Shown here in pieces: positions 22,428 to 32,840 of a stretch of DNA of 64,000 nucleotides. Position numbers and translations under genes: made by a program. Every line of letters begins with the position of its first letter. Position 1 is the stretch's first letter. The notes below the pieces were generated by a model. The model was not told where the DNA came from. It searched no databases and was given only the letters and a program-made list of their open reading frames with translations. Source of the DNA: Viola odorata (Eukaryota > Streptophyta > Magnoliopsida > Malpighiales > Violaceae); assembly GCA_963691705.1 (NCBI GenBank), contig OY829539.1:19886407-19950406 (forward strand), written 5' to 3'.

Positions 22428-22915
22428 TTCCCTTCCCCTTGAAGGCGATTCGTCCTCGAATCGTGATCCATAAAATTCTCCAAGGACAAATTGTATCTCC
22501 ATAGAATTTCTTCCTCATTCAATCCATAGGTTGCACAAATTGGTGTTATCATGACCTCATAATCTTTCCTCAATGCAACGCTATGATCAAAATTCCCAAT
22601 CGCTCGTCCTTCAAGTTTATTCAAATAACTCCAAAATGACGGCGATCCTTCCTTGATTCCTTGAGTATTAATTGAGTAATCAACTAAGGGATCATACTCT
22701 CCAAATGTTTCCACATACTCAAGCAAATCTAATTTTATCAAGAGAAGACGCATCCATCCTTTGTATTCCATACAAGCCATAGTTCTCGAGTAGTCTTCTC
22801 TTTTGCGCTTCCCTTCAAGATTATCAAACCTCTGCATCAGCTTCTTAATAAGCTCAATCACTTCTCCTCTCTCAGCTTCAAGCCTTGCTTCCGCCATCTT
22901 ATTCACTTCAAGCAA
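22385..22915 (-). CDS. Orphan ORF of the three-LTR element, copy 2, 176 aa
   Basis: The protein starts MLEVNKMAEARLEAERGEV with a charged, coiled-coil-like first 40 residues (residue 7 is an alternative start). A conserved-looking middle follows (EGSPSFWSYLNKLEGRAI) and then ATYGLNEEEILWRYNLSLEN. The last 15 or so codons lie inside the LTR, and the polypurine tract itself encodes QGEGN. It has no zinc knuckle or known gag, protease or RT motif. The two copies are identical in amino acid sequence. It may be a gag-like packaging protein or a captured host gene; I cannot assign it. Confidence 0.65.
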   Translation of the reverse strand: MLEVNKMAEARLEAERGEVIELIKKLMQRFDNLEGKRKREDYSRTMACMEYKGWMRLLLIKLDLLEYVETFGEYDPLVDYSINTQGIKEGSPSFWSYLNKLEGRAIGNFDHSVALRKDYEVMITPICATYGLNEEEILWRYNLSLENFMDHDSRTNRLQGEGNDTVQGSHQEAQVG

Positions 22916-23418
22916 ATTTTAACACAAGAAAGTGCAAATCTATTTTCGGTGAACACAGTTTAGTATTTCGGGTGCAGCTTTTCACTCCGATGTCCGAATC
23001 ACCTGATTCTTCTTGATTCAGACTCCTGACAGACAGACCTTTCCAACGAACTAAGACTCACTAAAATCGGATTCCAATAGGTATATATTGAAATACAATT
23101 TCGACACTGACACTTTGGTGGACTGTTTTTGGTGACTCTTTTGTATGACTCTTTTTTATGGACTATTTTTGTGACTTATATAAATAAATAAAAAAGACAA
23201 ACAGACTCAACACAAACTGACTTGGTTTAGAACTAATAAACCGACTAAAAAAAAAAAACTCGACTTTGATTTAGAACTTCTAAATCGACAAAGACTCAAA
23301 ACAGAAAATTTTGATGACACTTTTGATTTTGTGACTCTTTTTGACTCAACAAAAAAAACTAAAAGATAGATGGGATTTTATTACCAAGCCTAGAACTCCC
23401 TTGAGCTCCGCTACCAAC

Positions 23419-24176
23419 TGATACGATCCTAGCTAGGCCAAGATGCGCATAAGTGACGATCTAGTTCTCTTGTAGGTTTGATGCACGGAATTGACGAAAA
23501 TCCCCTTGTTCTCCACGAACGCTCTTCTTTGATCAATTAATATCCCATACTATTAATTGATATAATTCTTCATGAAAGCTCTTGATTGTTTTGAAAGGAA
23601 TCCACCCTTCAAGTTGATGGTTGTTGGCAAGAGTCCACTTGCCTAAGTACGCCCTAGTCGCACCCTAAAGAGAATCCACCCTTTAGCAAAAAGATTGAAT
23701 CCACAATCTTCACAACGATCGAATCCACGAATCGCCAACACGCTTGCTCACGCTCCTTCCACACTTGACTCCACAAATGCCACGCTTTGCTCACGCCACA
23801 CTAGTTCACTAGCCCTAACCGAGTCCACGGCTAAGTTAAACACAAGAACGGCTTGCACCGGAGATCAAGAAAGTAAGAAGGTAGAATAATGTAAATGGGG
23901 ATTTGGTAAGGTGTTTGATGGAAATTCTAATCTAATTTTATTAATAATAAGCAAGCCTTTAAATAGGCGTTTTACAATACAAGTCTTCCTAGAAATAGAA
24001 CTACTAATAATAGATAGTTACCTAAATAATTAATTCCTATACAAAATAAACTCCTAATTAAGCCGAAGCTCTACATAGTAATTAAAGCACATAAAAATAG
24101 GAAATATTAATTCGTGCTCTCTTTTGCCAAACCCTAGCCGACTTGAGCTTCTTGGTGTGATCCTTGAACCGTATCA
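23419..24176 (-). repeat. LTR copy 3 (5'-most on the minus strand)
   Basis: 758 bp, differing from copy 1 at one obvious site (CACGCCACAC for CACACCACAC). It abuts the right CCTTT duplication. Confidence 0.95.
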
Positions 24177-24181
24177 CCTTT

Positions 24182-26600
24182 CTGGCTTTTGCGAGGTATC
24201 GGATCATTGTGGGGTCCCTTGCCTGTGCCTGGCCGTTGACTTGATCTACTATCAGTTTTGAGTCGCCATATAACTCTAGGTGCGGCTCTTCGGTTTCGTT
24301 CTACTCACGTGTTCTTTTCACCGCTAAGTCTTTCCCGATACGTAGGCCAGACAGAAGAGCCTCGTATTCTGCTGCGTTGTTCGACAACAGCTTCAAAATT
24401 CTCAAGGCATAACGTAGCTTGAGCCCTTCTGGTCCGGAAGCAATGATGCCTACCCCGGCAGATTCTTGGTTCTTAGCTCTGTCGATAAAAATGGCCCACC
24501 TGTCTCCATCTTCGAGGTAGGGTGAGTCTGTGTCTTCGGAGTCAGTTGTTTTTGGCTCAAGGGATGGCTCGCCTGAGAATGTGCATTCGGCGATGAAGTC
24601 AGCTAAGGGTTGTGCCTTGATCGATGGCCTTGATTGGTATTGTAGGTCGTGCTACTCCAGCTCGACAACCCAGATGACCATTCACCCTGAAGTTTTTGGC
24701 TTCTTAAAGATTTTTTGCAACGGTTGGTCCGTTAAGACAATGACCGAATATGCCTGAAAATAGCGCGTCATCTTTCGGGTTGCTTGTACTAGGGCGAGGG
24801 GTACCTTCTCCACTCGGTTGTATCGCAGCTCGGCGTCTTTCAATATTTTACTGATGAAGTAGATGGGCTTGTGGATGCCACCTTCGTCCCGCACCAAAAC
24901 GGCACTAACTGCCTCCTCAGCTGCCCCGAGGTATAGGAAGAGGGCATCGCCTTGTTCTGGCTGTTTGAGTAGTAGGTCGGATGTGAGGTATTCTTTCAGA
25001 TCTGAGAATGCGTTATCGCAATCTTCCGTCCATCCAAATAGAGCCTTCTTCCGAATGAGTTTAAAGAAAGGGAGGCATCGCTCACCCTGCTTTGCGATAA
25101 AGCGACTTAAAGCTATCGCTCTTCCTGTGAGCTATTGGACCTCGTTGATGTTCCGTGGGGATATCATGTCGTGGATGGCCTTTAGCTTGATGGGATTGGG
25201 CAGGATTCCCTCTCGGCTAACAACGTATCCCAAGAATTTTCCGGTCTAGAAGACGAACATGTATTTATTCGGGTTAAGCTTCATACCGAATGGTTGCATG
25301 GTTTGGAATGTTTCCGCTAGGTCAACCAGGTGACCCTCAATGCTCTTGCTTTTTACCAACATGTCGTCGACGTATACCTCGAGATTTCTGCCCAGCTGTG
25401 CCTTGAAGATTTTGTTTGTTGTTTGCTGGAAGGTTGCCCCTGCATTTTTCAAGCCGAAAAGCATAGCGCGGTAGCAATATGTTCCGGCTGGTGTCACGAA
25501 AGTTGTTTTCTCCTCATCTTCTACCGCCATCGGTATTTGGTGATACCCTGAATTTGCGTCCAGTGAGCTCAAGAACTCATAACCGGCCGTTCGGTCTACT
25601 AATTGCTCGATTCGAGGTAGAGGGAAGCAGTCTTTCAGACAAGCCTCATTCAGAGAGGTGAAGTCGATGCACATTCTCCATTCTCCGTTTGCTTTGGGGA
25701 CAACCACAGGGTTGGCCAGCCATGGCGGATACTGAACTTCTCGGATGAAGTTTGCCCGTAGGAGCCGGGCTATTTCCTTTTCTATGGCGTCAGCCTTCTC
25801 CATGGAGAAAGCTCTGTGTTTCTGCTGCATTGGTTTTGCTTCCGGATTCACATTCAGTTGATGCTCGGCCACTTCCCTAGATATGGCAGGCATGATTGTG
25901 GATGCCCATGCGAACTCCCCCCTGCATTTGTTCAATAATCGTGTCAGCTGTTGTCGCTCCGCTGGACTTAGCCTTTTGCTGACAAGGAAGTTCTCGTTGG
26001 GCATTCCCTCTACCGGTACCGACATCATGTTTTCTAGTGGTTGGGTTCGTCTTTCGTCATCCCCCACTTCTAAGGGGTCGTTGACTACGCAGTTGTACTC
26101 ATCGCAGTCACCCCCTATCATGGTGAGGTAGCACTCAGCGGCTACCTTCTGGTCGCCTCCGATAATGACAACGCCATCCCACGAGGGGAATTTCATTTTT
26201 AGGTGTCGTTGGGAGATAACGGCTCCAAAAGCGTTCAGGAAGGGGCACCCAAGGATGGCGTTGTAGGGCAGGTTGAGGTCGATTATCATGAATAGCTGCC
26301 GCTCTGACCTTCTTGAGGTGTCTTCCCGAAAGCGTACCGATAGGAAGGTGATCCCTACTATCAGGATGGTGATTCCGTCTATCCCGATGATGGGCTTTTG
26401 ATAGGGCGTTAATTCTGACTCAGATCTCTTCATGATCTCGTATGCCCCTAACGAGAGCAGGTTAATGGCGCTTCCGTTATCCACAAGGGTTCTTCTTACC
26501 CCGAAATCTTCAACAAATATTGTGACTACGAGAGCATCATTATGCGGGTATCTCACTCCTTTGCAATCCTACTCGGAGAAGGATAGCGTCATTCGGTCTA
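24182..26600 (-). pseudogene. Tat-type pol: protease, reverse transcriptase, RNase H
   Basis: The longest frame is 25246-26556. Reading on the minus strand, the aspartic protease shows VDNGSAINLLSLGAYEI and LPYNAILGCPFLNAFG. Reverse transcriptase follows with WRMCIDFTSLNEACLKD, FLSSLDANSGYHQ and the catalytic YVDD at 25363-25374. After a stop (25246-25248) come GKFLGYVVSREGI, the connection domain, then RNase H with AIFIDRAKNQESAGVG, NNAAEYEALLSGLRIG and LYGDSKLIVDQVNG up to the insertion at 24176. Stops at VF*TG, VQ*LTGR and ELE*HD break it. Several occur where relatives have glutamine, consistent with CAG-to-TAG changes. Confidence 0.9.
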
Positions 26601-27704
26601 GGAGATCGAACCTGCCCTCATCGGTCGTTGGTATCTCGCGCTTTCGTTTATCTCCCACGGGGGTTTCCGGGGGGTTCGCTACCCCACCTGCTATGAAGTT
26701 GATCATTCTGTCCCCATCTTCGGACGTTAGTAGTACCTCTCTCCCTTTTGCACGGGGTATCAGATGGCATTTGGGCCAGTAGCGATTTGTCTTCTATTAA
26801 GCCCTGGTCCGAGGGTCGGTGTGTCGTTGGCTGGTTGTGTGTGGGGATTGTACTCCGGTAAGTGGCCCCCCTCTATCAATCGCTCGATGGCCGATTTCAA
26901 TGATCGGCATCCTTCGGTGTCGTGGCCGTTAGCTTTGTGGAAGCGACAATAGAGGCCTCGGTTGCCTCCGACAACGTCACCGGGTCGGGTGAAGGGGTAT
27001 CGGATCGGCAGACCCTTGCTCTCGATAACAGCTAGGATTTCTGTCCTCCGTCCCAACGGTGGGTTGATGGGGGGTGTTGCATACGTCTGTCTGCCGGGTT
27101 GGAGATTTCTCTCTCTCCCTGTTCGATTATCTGTGTGTCTTCTCTGTCGGGGATCGGCTCTTCGGGCCCTATATCCCGTAGCCGGGTATTCCCTTGTGTC
27201 TCCGACCGGGGTAGCTATTTCTTGCGTCGTTGGCTGAGGGGAGATCTCTCTGTCGTGTCCTCTCAGAAAATCTTCTTCCTCCATCTTAATGTATTTGCTT
27301 GCCTTGGCTCGCAAAAGGTCTAGGGTTGGCGGGGAGTCGGTGGTGAGCATATCTCCTAGTTTGTTGTATCCACAATTCCTCCTTAATGCTTTTGTCGCAA
27401 AGTCAATAGTGGCATCGGCCGTTTGACCAAGTTCCGCGTTGCACCACTCTAGGTATGCCTTAAGGGACTCATCCTGTACCCGAATGACATCAAAGAGTGT
27501 CGTAGACGTTTTCTTCAGAGGAATTATCGTGCTGAATCTGCTCAAGAATTTCTTTTCCAATTTTGCGAAATTGCCAATCGAGCCGGGTGGTAGCGCCTCA
27601 TACCATGTGCTGGCTATTCCGGCTAGGGAGAGCACGAAAATCTGGTAGAGCGCCTCATCCCTTGAAGTCTGGAAGGCGACTTGGTTCTTTACCCGCGTTA
27701 TTAG
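26601..27704 (-). pseudogene. Tat-type gag, C-terminal half
   Basis: The frame 26760-27635 and its extension to about 27704 carry the retrotransposon gag core: LAGIASTWYEALPPGSI, FAKLEKKFLSRFSTI and VIRVQDESLKAYLEWCNAEL. A basic segment follows (RRHTDNRTGRERN) and then a finger-like CRFHKANGHDTEGCRSLK (C-H-C spacing resembling, but not matching, a CCHC knuckle). The 2.1-kb solo LTR at 27705-29819 separates it from its N-terminal half. Confidence 0.85.
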
Positions 27705-29819
27705 TGCTTTCTATAATTATAATGATCTAATAAAAAGAATTGGAAAAAGAAAAGAAAATGAAAGAAATAATAGAATATGGAAAAGAAAGGGATAAGGTTC
27801 AGGTAGGAAATAAAAAAATAAAGGAAGGAAAAGTGGGATATGGATTAGAGAAAAGGAAAAGTGGGATTAGATAAGAAGAAAAGAAAAAAAGATGAGAGCA
27901 TGGCTTGTCTAGGAAATGAGGGAGAGAGGTAAAGGGTAAGAAAGGAAAGAAATAGAGACCGAGAGAGAGGTCGGGAGAGAGAGCAAGAGAAGGTCGAAGC
28001 TTTGGTCGAGAAATCAAAGGTTAGAATACTAAAATTCTAATTAAGTATCTTCTAATAATTAAGCTTGAGTTTAGTTAGTAGTTGGGTATGCTATTAATTT
28101 CTGCAATTCCTCATCCAAGAATGCATAAATATCAATTATGGGATTTTGAGATGATTCTCTTTTAAGTATTGGTTTTGGTGTTGAGATATCTTATGGGTAT
28201 TTGAAATTTTGGTCAAATTCGTGTGTAGTTGATCATTGGAGTTTGATTTTATTTGGAGGTTCTGCTGCTGTTGCTGGAAATTCTGGAATAATAATTGCAG
28301 AAAATTATTTACAATTTAGTCTCTATAATTTTGGAGATGGTGAAGTTTGGTCCTCAAAGTTTTAGCGTTTACAGATTAGTCCCTACAGCAGGACCAGTTT
28401 TGGGAAAGTTGTTTCTAGTGTTAAATGCGTTATATATGGGATAATTATTGGTGTGCTGGATGTTTGTTATAACTATTTTATATGTTATGCAAGTTTTCTT
28501 TTATTTGTTATATTATTTATTGAATTAAATGGATTTTAATTAATTGGTTGTAAGGAAAGAGAGGAGCTGGAAATTGAATAAAAGCAGGGAAAGTGGAGAT
28601 GAGGGCCTTTTAATTAATTGTGCAGGTCTGAAATTTATTTAATTATTGTGTAAATAACCGATGTGATATTTAATTGGTGTTAGGTACGAAGCCTACGGAA
28701 CCTACCGCGGAGTGAGCGGAGCATATGAAGTGATTTTGCTGTGTATATACAACTGTGAGTGGATAATACAAAGTATAAACTGCATGATAATATTGCATGT
28801 TGCTTGTTCGTATAAATTATGATTATGAATGTGTACTGTATCATGGTTGTGGATATACGTGGTGATAGTATTTGGTGATGAAAGATGTGGTGTATTATTC
28901 TGGTTATGACCCTAGCTAACAGGGGCGGTGTTAGCACATGTGCACATGGTCTGTTATACCTTAGCTAGCCGGAGGTTATGGCGGTAGCACGAAGTGGCTT
29001 GGCCAGCACTTCGGTCTGTTGAGAATTATTGAGAATTTTATGCCCTAGCTGACAGGGACAGTGGTGTTGGCACGTGATGGGATCACGGTCTGAGTTAATG
29101 TCCTAGCCGACAGGGACAATAGTGTTGGCACGTGACGGGATTATAGTTTGAATTAATATTCTAGCCTATCACGGTCTGAGTTAACATCCTAGCCTGCAGG
29201 GATTAAGGTGCTGGCACGTGATTTATCACGGTCCGAACGTGTTTATTTTGCTTGTGCTTTGACAAGTTTAACTAGATAATGATGAGTATATAAGTTATAG
29301 TATTTGCGTATTGGAAAAGCTATATTATGTTATACGTATTAAATACGTTGAATGGTTGCTTGTGCATGCCTGTTTATATCTTGTATTATCTATTCACTGA
29401 GTTGTGGTAACTCACCCTCTCGTATTAAACCTTTTTCAGCTGGTAGCAGACGGTAGTGAGTTTTGGTTGGCAGATCTAGGGAGTACTCTTCAAGGTTGAT
29501 CGGTATGCCCAGCATTCTCCTTCGCTAGGGCCTAGTAGCTTAATGATGTTGTACATGTCTGTTTTGGAGTTGTAAATTATAGACTTCCTAATATGTCTGT
29601 TACTTATGATAATAAGTGCGGGAGTGATTGTGTGTGTTGCTGTAAATATTGCTTGGTAATCTATATTAATAAAATCTCAAGTTTGCTTAAAATGAACCAT
29701 CTGTAATTTTAAGAAAAATGCCTTAATAAAGAGTTAAGTAGACGAGCGAGAGTCCGAGATAAATCCAGAAATCCATTCGGACTCTTGGCCGGTCACACGC
29801 ACTAGTTTGGGGTGTGACA
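27705..29819 (-). mobile_element. Solo LTR, chromovirus (Tekay/Del)-like, 2.1 kb
   Basis: On the minus strand it starts TGTCACACCCCAAACTAG, the usual opening of plant Tekay LTRs, and ends AGAAAGCA. It splits the gag frame, and joining 27704 to 29820 brings the gag halves together. No matching 5-bp target duplication is visible (ATTAG against GTAAA), so one end may have decayed or lost bases. It contains a purine-rich stretch (27720-28015) and short tandem repeats. Confidence 0.65.
28908..29240. repeat. Tandem repeats of about 58 bp inside the solo LTR
   Basis: Four to six imperfect units contain CCTAGCYGACAGGGA, a GTGTTGGCACGTGA block and CGGTCTGAGTTAA. The best two copies are 29041-29098 and 29099-29156; the flanking units are more diverged or partial. 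Confidence 0.8.
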
Positions 29820-29824
29820 GTAAA

Positions 29825-30709
29825 CGTCCGCTGGGATCTTGGTTCGTCGGTCAACCTTGTGCCTACGGACCCGATGGGTCAAAGGGATTTTCGTATTTTC
29901 GTCCCTCTTCTTCCGGTCGCGAGATGACACGGATCAGGGGCGTTCTTCCTCCCTGTCCGCGAGGTATCGTCCCTGATTGTCCTGATGGTACTCTGGACCG
30001 AGCTATCGTTGGACAGGAGATCGCTCTCAGCTCCTCCGCCCTTCGTACGCTCCTAGGTTGGACTCCCAAGAGGGCTGACAGGCCACGTGTCGTCGGGAAT
30101 ACGGGTCGTATTTCACCGAATAGGCTATCGGGATAACATCCCGGCGCAAGCAGAGGAACCGTTAGTGGCACGTATTCTTCTGTTAGCCCTGGAGGGTGGG
30201 GCACGGGAGTCGTTGGCTGATAATCGGCGAAGGGGTGTGGACCCGTTGGGAAGGTTTGCGAAAAAGGGGGAATATGAGGTCCCGAGGGAGCATTCGTCTG
30301 GTTTACCTGCTGAGGGATTCCCGCGGTTAGTACGACTAGGATCTGGTCTATCCTTTGGTGAAGGAGGGTTGTCTCGGTGCGGGGGAGGATGGTGTTAAAG
30401 GCGCTAGCTCTAGGTACCTCCGTGACGGGGGGCGCTAGTCCCAGCGCCGGTAAAGGGGTTATTCTGTTGATAAGCTGTTGGTGGGGGTGAGTTGTTGGCT
30501 TCGGCCCTATCTGTCGTTGTTGTCGGTTGACCAGCTCCTTGATTAGCAGAAAAATCAAGTCGGCGGCCTAAGGGTGCCGCTGGGGCTCTTGGAGGTGCCT
30601 GATGGATTTCTGACCGTGGTGCGCGAGGCGGATCTGTGAAAAAGTTATGGAGGGATGCCTCTGTTTCCCCGAGGGGCGTAAATGGTTGGGGGGTCCGGTC
30701 GGATGTCAT
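29825..30709 (-). pseudogene. Tat-type gag, N-terminal half
   Basis: The start MTSDRTPQPFTPLGE at 30709 lies about 95 bp inside the 5' LTR edge. A frameshift near 30,410-30,560 moves to the frame 29863-30558, rich in proline, threonine and histidine (PHIPPFSQTFPTGPHPF), ending RKYENPFDPSGP before a stop. Low-complexity N-terminal regions are normal in Tat gag. Confidence 0.7.
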
Positions 30710-30804
30710 TTTGTAGAGTATTTCGTTCGGTGTTGGGGTAGGTGAGCCTGGATCTCAAGGTAGACTCACTTAACGATCTCAGACTCTCAACGAGAGCACC
30801 AATA

Positions 30805-31247
30805 TGATAATCTAGGATATGGGGTGTGGGTTAAATGGTAATTGCATTGGGTGGGGTGGATCTGTGGTTGCTGAATGGGTCCCTCCGTGAGGTCCGGTTT
30901 GCCGCGTGGTACCTGAAAAGCACCGGAGGGGGCCTCCGGCGTAGAGGCTCCAACGGTCAAGTTAGTACGAGAGATGTGTGAATAGTGAAGGATTTTAGTG
31001 AATAGTGCAGTTTAGAGCTTACCTCCCGTTAGTGGGGGATGGGGGGATATTTATAGGCCTTTTCCACTTGAGTCGGTGGGACACGTGTCGCCAGGATGCC
31101 GAGTCCGTTAGTGGGACACGTGTCTCCCACGGACACGTATCGGGTCTGTTATGCCGTATGTTGGCCGTTAGCCCCAAAAGACGCACTGAACCATAGTTTG
31201 ACTAATACGTTGGCGGTGGTCCCCTGTAGTCTGATTATGTATTATCT
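30805..31247 (-). repeat. 5' LTR of the Tat-type element
   Basis: About 443 bp with inverted termini TGATAAT (30805) and ATTATC (31246); the last base is T where A is expected. On the minus strand the LTR end is followed by ATTGGTGCTCTCGTTGAGAG, the leader typical of Tat elements just before gag. TATAAATA is at 31048-31055 and GACACGTGTC palindromes at 31080-31089 and 31115-31124. Confidence 0.85.
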
Positions 31248-31490
31248 CCTCCATTTCTGTTGAATTTTTGTGGTTGATCTCTGACCTAAAAGAAAAAATA
31301 AAATTAATTTAACTAGCAGAAACGTTGCTCCTCCCCCTTTGTTTTTGTCCTATTCCAACAAAATAAAGTAAAGACTACACCCAAACCAGCCGCCAGCCGC
31401 CGCCGCAGCCGTCCCCCCACCACCGCGCTCTGCCGCCACACCACCTCGCATCTTGTCCGCCGTCTCCCATCAGATCCGGTCAGTCTCCAG

Positions 31491-32840
31491 ATGGCTTCTT
31501 CCAGATCAAAGAAGAAACCAGCGCGCAAGTCCATGGCTCCTTCCAAATCAATGAAGAAACCAGCGCACAAGTCCAAGCTAGGTGCTACCTCAGCTGGTGC
31601 CTCTTCGTCCCTTGTGCACAAGCGCAAGGCTGCCCGACGCAACACAGCCTCTGCTCCTCCAATCAATGCATCTGCCCCGAGCAACACAGCTCCTGCTCCT
31701 CCAATCACTGCATCATCTACTCAAACCATTTCAAGCCTTCCTTGGCCATTTCGGGATGATATTCAAAAAGATAGGTATCTTGTTCTTGCCAAAAGGCCTT
31801 TAGAAGCCACTAGATATATTGATTTTGATGCTCTCGAGGCATTAGGCTTAAAAGATGATATTGATAACATGATAAGAGCTATAGGATGGACTAAATTTGT
31901 GAATGTGAAATGCTCTGGGTATGCTGAGTTGACATTGGAATTTTTGAGTAGCTTTCATGCTGAACTTCATCCCTGTGAGGAGAGGGATGAGGGTGTTATT
32001 ACATTTCGTCTTGAGGGAATTGAGCGCATTATGTCTATGAGAGAGTTTAATTCGATTTTTGGCTTTGATTGTGATGGACTTAAGTGCATTCCTCGAGTTT
32101 GTCAGAGGTATGACTACATGCCGGAGTGGAAGGAGTTGATTAGTGAGCTTGATTTTCAGCCTGGTATTACCAAAGCGAAGACTATTTATAGTCCGGCTCT
32201 GCGTTACATGCATAGGTTCATCGCTCATTCTCTTTTGGGTCGTGGGGGAAGCACTAACACCATTAGTCGTCAGGACTCTTTTCTCTTGTGGGCAATGCAC
32301 AAGGGCGTAGCGGTGAACACAGGCTATTGGTTGTGTAATCATTTGAAGGCTGTGGCATCAAGTAATGATGGACCTATTGTTATTGGTGGCTTAGTTACAG
32401 CAACTGCACAACATTTCGGTATTGCACCTTCTCCTTCACTCACTGTGATACATGGTAGCACTAGAGTGGGACTTGACACTTGTGTGAAAATTAAGTTGTG
32501 TGGCGTTTTTCAGGATCAGTACTTGTTACTCGATCATCTTGGAAAGCCTATTTTGCGAGACCCTCAGGCTTCTCATGCTACCGCACCTCCTTTGTCGGTT
32601 GAGCCTCTTGCAACTGCTAATGTGCCTCTTGCTTCTGAATGTTACATCTCCATAGATCGCACTCATGCTGAGGTAGTTGCTTTGCGAGCAGAGCTAACTG
32701 AGTTTAAGGCCACTGTTTCAACACGATTGGATGACTTGTTGGCGGCTTTAGCAGTTCTTCATAGCCACTTTGACGGTGTGCTGCCACATGCTGGTCCCCC
32801 TCCATCCACCACCTCCCATGCCATTAAAGCTGATAAGTGA
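31491..32840 (+). CDS. Athila ORF1-type (PF03078-like) protein, 449 aa, intact frame
   Basis: A single uninterrupted frame starts MASSRSKKKPARKS. Residues 1-80 are a basic, alanine/proline-rich region with internal duplications. The body carries RYIDFDALEALGLKDDI, YAELTLEFLSSFHAEL and GVITFRLEGIERIMS, the pattern of the Athila ORF1/gag-type family of plant retroelements. A short C-terminal coiled coil (AEVVALRAELTEFKATVS) and a proline-rich tail follow. There is no protease, RT or LTR of its own beside it; the LTR 244 bp upstream belongs to the Tat-type element. The GC-rich leader (31380-31490) looks like a plant 5' UTR. It may be a solitary gag remnant that has kept its frame, or a domesticated copy; I cannot tell which. 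Confidence 0.7.
   Translation: MASSRSKKKPARKSMAPSKSMKKPAHKSKLGATSAGASSSLVHKRKAARRNTASAPPINASAPSNTAPAPPITASSTQTISSLPWPFRDDIQKDRYLVLAKRPLEATRYIDFDALEALGLKDDIDNMIRAIGWTKFVNVKCSGYAELTLEFLSSFHAELHPCEERDEGVITFRLEGIERIMSMREFNSIFGFDCDGLKCIPRVCQRYDYMPEWKELISELDFQPGITKAKTIYSPALRYMHRFIAHSLLGRGGSTNTISRQDSFLLWAMHKGVAVNTGYWLCNHLKAVASSNDGPIVIGGLVTATAQHFGIAPSPSLTVIHGSTRVGLDTCVKIKLCGVFQDQYLLLDHLGKPILRDPQASHATAPPLSVEPLATANVPLASECYISIDRTHAEVVALRAELTEFKATVSTRLDDLLAALAVLHSHFDGVLPHAGPPPSTTSHAIKADK

Larger units (their letters stand above)
19920..24176 (-). mobile_element. Young non-autonomous LTR element with three LTRs in tandem
   Basis: Structure is LTR (19920-20677), internal (20678-21669), LTR (21670-22427), internal (22428-23418), LTR (23419-24176). 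All three LTRs are 758 bp and differ by only a few bases. Ends are TGATACG...CGTATCA and the whole unit is flanked by a perfect CCTTT duplication (19915-19919 and 24177-24181). On the minus strand each LTR is followed by GTTGGTAGCGGAGCTC, resembling an initiator-Met tRNA primer site. The polypurine tract AAGGGGAAGGGAA precedes each downstream LTR. No protease, RT or integrase is present. It inserted into the RNase H region of the Tat-type pol. One insertion followed by unequal LTR recombination explains the array. Confidence 0.95.
11086..31247 (-). mobile_element. Ty3/gypsy LTR retrotransposon, Tat-lineage type, with three nested insertions
   Basis: Related LTRs lie at 11086-11488 and 30805-31247. 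Reading on the minus strand, the order is 5' LTR, gag (30709 to about 26600, interrupted), protease, reverse transcriptase and RNase H, then integrase zinc finger to 19350. A long 3' region follows with three genes on the opposite strand, then the 3' LTR. Protease-RT-RNaseH-integrase order identifies Ty3/gypsy. Antisense extra genes, one matching the 'gypsy type transposon' (PF04195-like) family, point to the Tat lineage. Later insertions are 15544-18129, 19920-24176 and 27705-29819; without them the element is about 11 kb. Frameshifts, stop codons and loss of the integrase core make it inactive. Confidence 0.8.

Noticed and set aside
19920..24176. Tandem duplication of a host gene
   Set aside because: TG/CA ends, a primer site, a polypurine tract and one shared target duplication show it is an LTR element array.
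24863..25249. Plus-strand open frame opposite the reverse transcriptase
   Set aside because: It is the shadow of the minus-strand pol frame.
27720..28020. Possible regulatory purine tract or matrix-attachment region
   Set aside because: Simple-sequence drift inside a solo LTR is enough to explain it.
29807..30398. Plus-strand frames opposite gag
   Set aside because: They are shadows of the proline-rich gag frame on the minus strand.
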